This document shows positions 60,100 through 64,000 of a DNA stretch of 64,000 nt, piece after piece. Location of the stretch: NCBI GenBank assembly GCA_030248065.1, contig JASAMV010007005.1:1-64000 (forward strand), read 5' to 3'. A program made the position numbers and the translations under genes. The notes below the pieces were generated by a model. That model worked only from the letters and a program-made list of their open reading frames with translations, was not told the origin of the DNA and did no database searches. Positions within the stretch are counted from its first letter, which is position 1, and the number at the start of each line of letters is the position of its first letter. This DNA is from Rhynchonema sp. JSB1_4 (taxonomy: Eukaryota > Nematoda > Chromadorea > Monhysterida > Xyalidae).

Positions 60100-63000
60100 T
60101 TACACAACAAAACTTATGACGCAAATAAAAATGAAGAAAAATGACAAAACCATGATTCCTGCGACCCCAACGGATCCCGTGGAATAACGGGACTTCAAAC
60201 CAGCAGCGGTGTCGTCCAAATCTGTAATGTTTCTCAAGCTAGGTATGTTTTGTGGTCGTTTTTGATCTCTGGCACATAGAAAAGTTCTAGCTTATTTGCT
60301 GTTGGATGTGCGATCGCTTTCTGCTGTACTTGGTCAGCACAGACGGGTGGCAGTGGTGGACCAGGTCATCGTCAGTGCAAACGCGCGATGTGACCTCCAA
60401 GACGCGCCAAATACAAATACAAACAGATCTCACCTGCTGACTCTTGTTGTCCACCAGCAGTTTGGTTGGCCAACAAGTACTGCATGTACTGCACGCGTTG
60501 CATGATCGAATGCGGTACATAACCAGTTGTGCTGCTCCAGAAATCAACAGCTCGCGTCGCAGAACTTGTGACCGGTTCTGTAGTGTCTGGAGGTTGTTTA
60601 ATGCGCAAATCCAACTGAAGCGGCACTGGCTTAGTAGTCTTTGGCCGGTACGTCGTTGATTCCGGTATTGATTGCTGTTTGATTGGATTGATTACTCGAT
60701 GATTATTTCCTTTATCTATTGATTTTATCAAATTTAACGTTCTCGCGTCGGAACTGGTTAAAAATCGTTGATGTTTTGAGTAGATTTCGGTGGAATTTAA
60801 ATGTGGAGGACTGTAGCTTGATGGAAACGGCCATTTATCAATACCGTAATAGTTTGGTGTACCGTAGGCACTGATGTTCAATAAATATGACATTGGGTAT
60901 GAGGTGAAGTTCAGTGCCGATCGCTGGTCCGGAAACCACGGTCCCATGTTGAATACACAACCAGTGGCGGAGGACTCGACGCGCTCGGACGTGCCGTTTT
61001 CGCTTAAACTGCAATGTTTGTCATGCTGTGATCAGATTATGTAATCGAATTGACTGCGATCTGCTTGGTCATGTAACTGTTGAAATGAAGATATTTCGAG
61101 ACTGGATTTGGTTTCGACAAAATCTAAATCCATGCCCGTAACTCACTGTTCATACACGATCAGATTGTAGCACTCGTGCCCTCTACACACGTGCTGCATG
61201 TGTGCGTGGGCTCGGTGCTTGGTCGGTGGCAGGTATCTTTTAACGGATTTCATGTCGCACGAAATCGTGTCAGGACCCATTTCCATTGGCATACGCAGTT
61301 TTTCCGGGGTCGCCGTGTCACCGTTGCACCAGTCAGAGTCACAGACACACAGCACAGAGTCGAGGGAGTCGCGCGCAGAGCTCTGTAAACGGCGTGACAG
61401 CGATTAGGTGGTGTGCCCGCTTCGGCCAGCTTTCACTGACCGGCGGTGCACCAGAACATCGTCAGTGCGATTGCGCCAGATGGTAACGTAAAACAGATTT
61501 GAGAAACAGATATTCCGCTACCCAACCTGAACATCAGGCAACCAATCTTTGACCAGGACCAGAGGTGCCGGCTTTATACAGCGATCGGTTAATTGACGAT
61601 AGGCAAACTCTGTGGGCGAACCAATCTCACAGGCACGATGGATTTGCGTGCCGATCTGCACCGACAGACATAATTCACCGTCACACCAACCTGAAAATCA
61701 GGGTGCGATTGAAATGTTTTGGACTTTGGACGACACTTTCCGTAGTGATCTGCAGTCTACCCTTTTCGTAGTGAAGTGGTCGAGGCACTGCATTTTCAAT
61801 GGGACTCGGACACCGATTTACCAGGGTTGCAATATAAGGAAGCAGATTGTATAGGCAGTCCGCCAGCTCATGGCACTCGCGCACACAGGCTACATGCTAC
61901 ATTACTGCCGTCAATGAATGCATCTATTCTCTGCAGTTATCCGTTGAAACATCCCCAAATTTTGCAATAGTGCAGAAAAGTGTTATGGCAAGCAGCTAAT
62001 GAAAACCGGATAAATTAAAAAGCGGTAATCAAAGTATGACATTCGCCCAAAGTGTACATCTTGTTTAGAAAATGGCGTGTGCTGCTGCATGCGCTGTGTG
62101 TATAAAAAGTGTCATGAGCCGATGGCTTGCCCATACTCACACATATTTTACCCCTTCGTGTGAAACATCAGCCAGGTTCAGGTGGACAGCGAACGGATAA
62201 TTTAATTGGCTTATTTTCCTGGGATCGTGTTGTGAGGTATAGTCTTTCCGTTTTATAACAGTCCAGAAGCGGTATGCAGAAAATGTTTCAACGCCTTGAA
62301 AACAGCAGTCATCGTCGTGGATGATAACCAACAGGTGGACAACGTGGCTCGAAACACGCGTGTCACCCCATGGCTGCTGTTGCGTTGAAACATTTGCTGT
62401 ATACTTTGTTTGGACCGAGAATAAAATGAAAGACTATACCGACAGGGCTTAATAAATATGAGGAGATTGAAGAAAAGATAATTTGATGAATAATGTGAGC
62501 AAACAAAGACGTTGATTTTGTATTCAGTGCCATGGACGGGCATCATGCACCAACCATTTTGACAGTGTTTGCTCGTGTTGCAATGGCATCGTTTCCTTCG
62601 TGACTGCGAGTGCATAAAGAAATTGTCATGTTGCCTCGTGCAGTTGTTCGTATTGCACAGGCACGTCACCGATAGTGTCTCGCCTGAAAGTGACAGGGGC
62701 AGCTTACCTTTATGAATCAGGCAATTCTACACTCCCACATTTAACTCACCCAATTTAGTGTGATAGCGACAGACGGGCATACGACTGTGGGTTTGCTCTC
62801 CGCGCAAACATCCGAAAACGTCCGTCGCGTTTGGATGCACCGCCGAATAACCGTGTCTGGAAAATGGCCGATTTGCATAAGGATACACGCAGTTCCTGGG
62901 TATGTCTGTGAGCGAATCGGTAAGAAAAAAGTGGGAACGACAGTTTAGGGAAACCGCTCGAATTTGACGCTTCTCACACTTTTTACAGGTTTTGGCGACC

Positions 63001-63214
63001 TTGTGCGTTCTTCACACTGACGATGTCCTGGTGCATCGCCCGTCTGTGTAAACAGATTGAGGAGGGAACGAGCAACCAAAACCCAGTTGTGTAAGTACAA
63101 AACATTACCTAATCAATTAACCTGATACAAAAATCGCAATGTTGCATGGAAAGACATGTTGCGTTGGGTTGTGGCCAACACCCTGGACATGTGACACCGC
63201 CGGCGTGCACCTGG
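60100..63214 (-). CDS. Secreted multi-domain three-finger (Ly6/uPAR-like) protein with GPI-type tail (5' end not found)
   Basis: Recognised minus-strand exons are 63123-63214, 62750-62895, one from 62683 to about 62530, a less certain one near 62140-62390, then 61527-61690, 61147-61382, 60434-61008 and 60100-60221 with the stop. The sure junctions agree in phase. Cysteine spacing is that of three-finger folds: one region starts CPGCWPQPNATC and ends CLCNTNNCT; the next has CHCNTSKHCQNGWC and ends LCVCDSDWCNGD; a third has CRGHECYNLIVYE and ATGCVF. A 150-residue linker rich in serine, threonine, proline and tyrosine follows. The last exon has small residues (STGSVGVAG) and then a hydrophobic end (IMVLSFFFIFICVISFVV) with no charged cytoplasmic tail, which is a GPI-anchor signal pattern. 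An activin/BMP-receptor ectodomain origin is an alternative, but no kinase follows. The signal peptide exon was not found. Confidence 0.7.
60318..60405. mobile_element. Family B element in three-finger gene intron
   Basis: The core is CACAGACGGGTGGCAGTGGT, then GGACCAGGTCATCGTCAGTG, then GTGACC. It makes up about 40 percent of the 212-base intron 60222-60433. Confidence 0.75.
61408..61488. mobile_element. Family B element filling most of an intron
   Basis: Reads GTGTGCCCGCTTCGGCCAGC, CACTGACCGGCGGTGCACCA, GAACATCGTCAGTGCG and GCGCCAGATGG. The host intron 61383-61526 is only 144 bases, so the element is more than half of it. Confidence 0.75.
61859..62132. repeat. Dispersed 270-bp repeat, copy 2
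   Basis: About 90 percent identical to 960-1226 in the same orientation. It lies in an intron of the three-finger gene, and its right edge stops within about 6 bases of the candidate splice donor at about 62138. Confidence 0.85.
63003..63052. mobile_element. Family B element, opposite orientation
   Basis: CACTGACGATGTCCTGGTGC followed by ATCGCCCGTCTGTGT is the reverse complement of the family B core. It lies in the 227-base intron 62896-63122 of the three-finger gene. Confidence 0.75.
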
Positions 63215-64000
63215 CTAACAATGGGTCGTATTCTCCAAAGAATCGTGCACACGGTTGCGATTAACAATCGGTCACTGATGTGGCACTGCATAATCTGCAC
63301 TGTGCATTGTCCTTGTATTGATAACAATGGATTTTTGGCGCGATTTTTGATAAAAATATTGGTGACGTGGTAATTTGCAACCAGACAACTTTAATTTAGT
63401 CAAAAAATAAGGTCAATATACTGACAGACACCTATGTATTTTACATAATGGCAAAGCGTTACTGGCTAAACTAACAGGCAGCTACGAAAAACTGACTGTG
63501 CACTGCGCTGAAGTTGCGGTTGACTGAATCCAAAGAAGGATAAACTGTGACTTAGGGGCTTCGAGTGTAACATTTGCCAAAAGTCGATACTTTAATCAAG
63601 TTATAGCACTAAGGTACCTAGGTATTTGCTAAGGCGGAAACGGTAAAAAATGAGAGCAAACTGCTTTACTGTGAAACAAGACAGATTCAAAAAGAAAAAG
63701 AAAATAGGAAAAGCTCTTGTAAAGTTTTCAACATTTTGTACGGACAAAACGCCGTGGAATCATGTGTGCAGTTATGTAGCTTTTCAGAAGCCCGCACAAA
63801 CGTAAAATTCGGAAACAGTTCCGAAAGTTCATGAATCATTTCTTTAAAAATGGACTACTCTGAAACTTTGGTTCGGACTTGGCTGTCGGAAACTACGATG
63901 CCTGGTCTACCCTATGTGTCTATGTATGTACCTTAGGGATTTGGGTGCCTCGTGGTACTCTAATAGTAATATAAATTCGTAAAATCTACCCGGTTGACAG
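63215..64000. other. Right edge, nothing certain
   Basis: Upstream exon(s) of the three-finger gene, including a signal peptide, may lie here or beyond the edge. I see no exon with both a hydrophobic leader and a matching donor. Confidence 0.4.

Noticed and set aside
1..64000. CRISPR arrays, bacterial operons, phage or virus genes
   Set aside because: No regular spaced repeats, ribosome-binding sites, polycistronic layout or viral proteins were seen; genes are split by spliceosomal introns.

Overview
This is animal nuclear DNA: every recognisable gene is split into short exons joined by GT-AG introns, many only 40-400 bases, and most of the spacer is small repeats. I can assemble six genes whose exon phases agree across their junctions: the start of a Piezo mechanosensitive channel (minus), a nicotinic acetylcholine receptor alpha-type subunit (minus), a MET-like receptor tyrosine kinase (plus, upstream end not found), an SPSB3-like SPRY protein (minus), a rhodopsin-family GPCR (minus), and a secreted multi-domain three-finger protein that ends in a GPI-type hydrophobic tail (minus, upstream end not found). 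The gene set and intron style suggest an invertebrate with a moderately compact genome; a protostome such as a tardigrade would fit, but that is a guess.

Layout. 1-9,064: nine well-supported Piezo exons (first about 468 residues); the rest of the gene must lie left of the window. Its first intron (6,937-9,000) is packed with nested repeats: GC-rich CCGGCCCG repeats, an A-rich tract, TCGGGTG repeats and GATAGATAGAT repeats. 9,967-12,873: the acetylcholine receptor in 13 exons. 12,900-26,200: almost no convincing coding sequence; it holds a foldback element, dispersed TIR elements and a clean hAT-type MITE with an 8-bp target duplication. 26,224-37,772: the receptor kinase. 38,875-41,125: SPSB3-like gene, convergent with the kinase. 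44,575-48,059: GPCR. 48,060-60,100: mostly noncoding, with hairpin repeats. 60,100-63,214: three-finger/GPI gene.

The strongest pattern not explained by the genes is that three small inverted-repeat families (called A, B and C here) recur through the window and mostly sit inside introns of these genes, in some cases making up much of the intron. They look like nonautonomous DNA transposons (MITEs) and possibly intron-forming (introner-like) elements. The genes are not an operon; what they share is mainly cell-surface signalling or sensing. All gene models come from reading splice sites and family resemblance by eye, with no database search.
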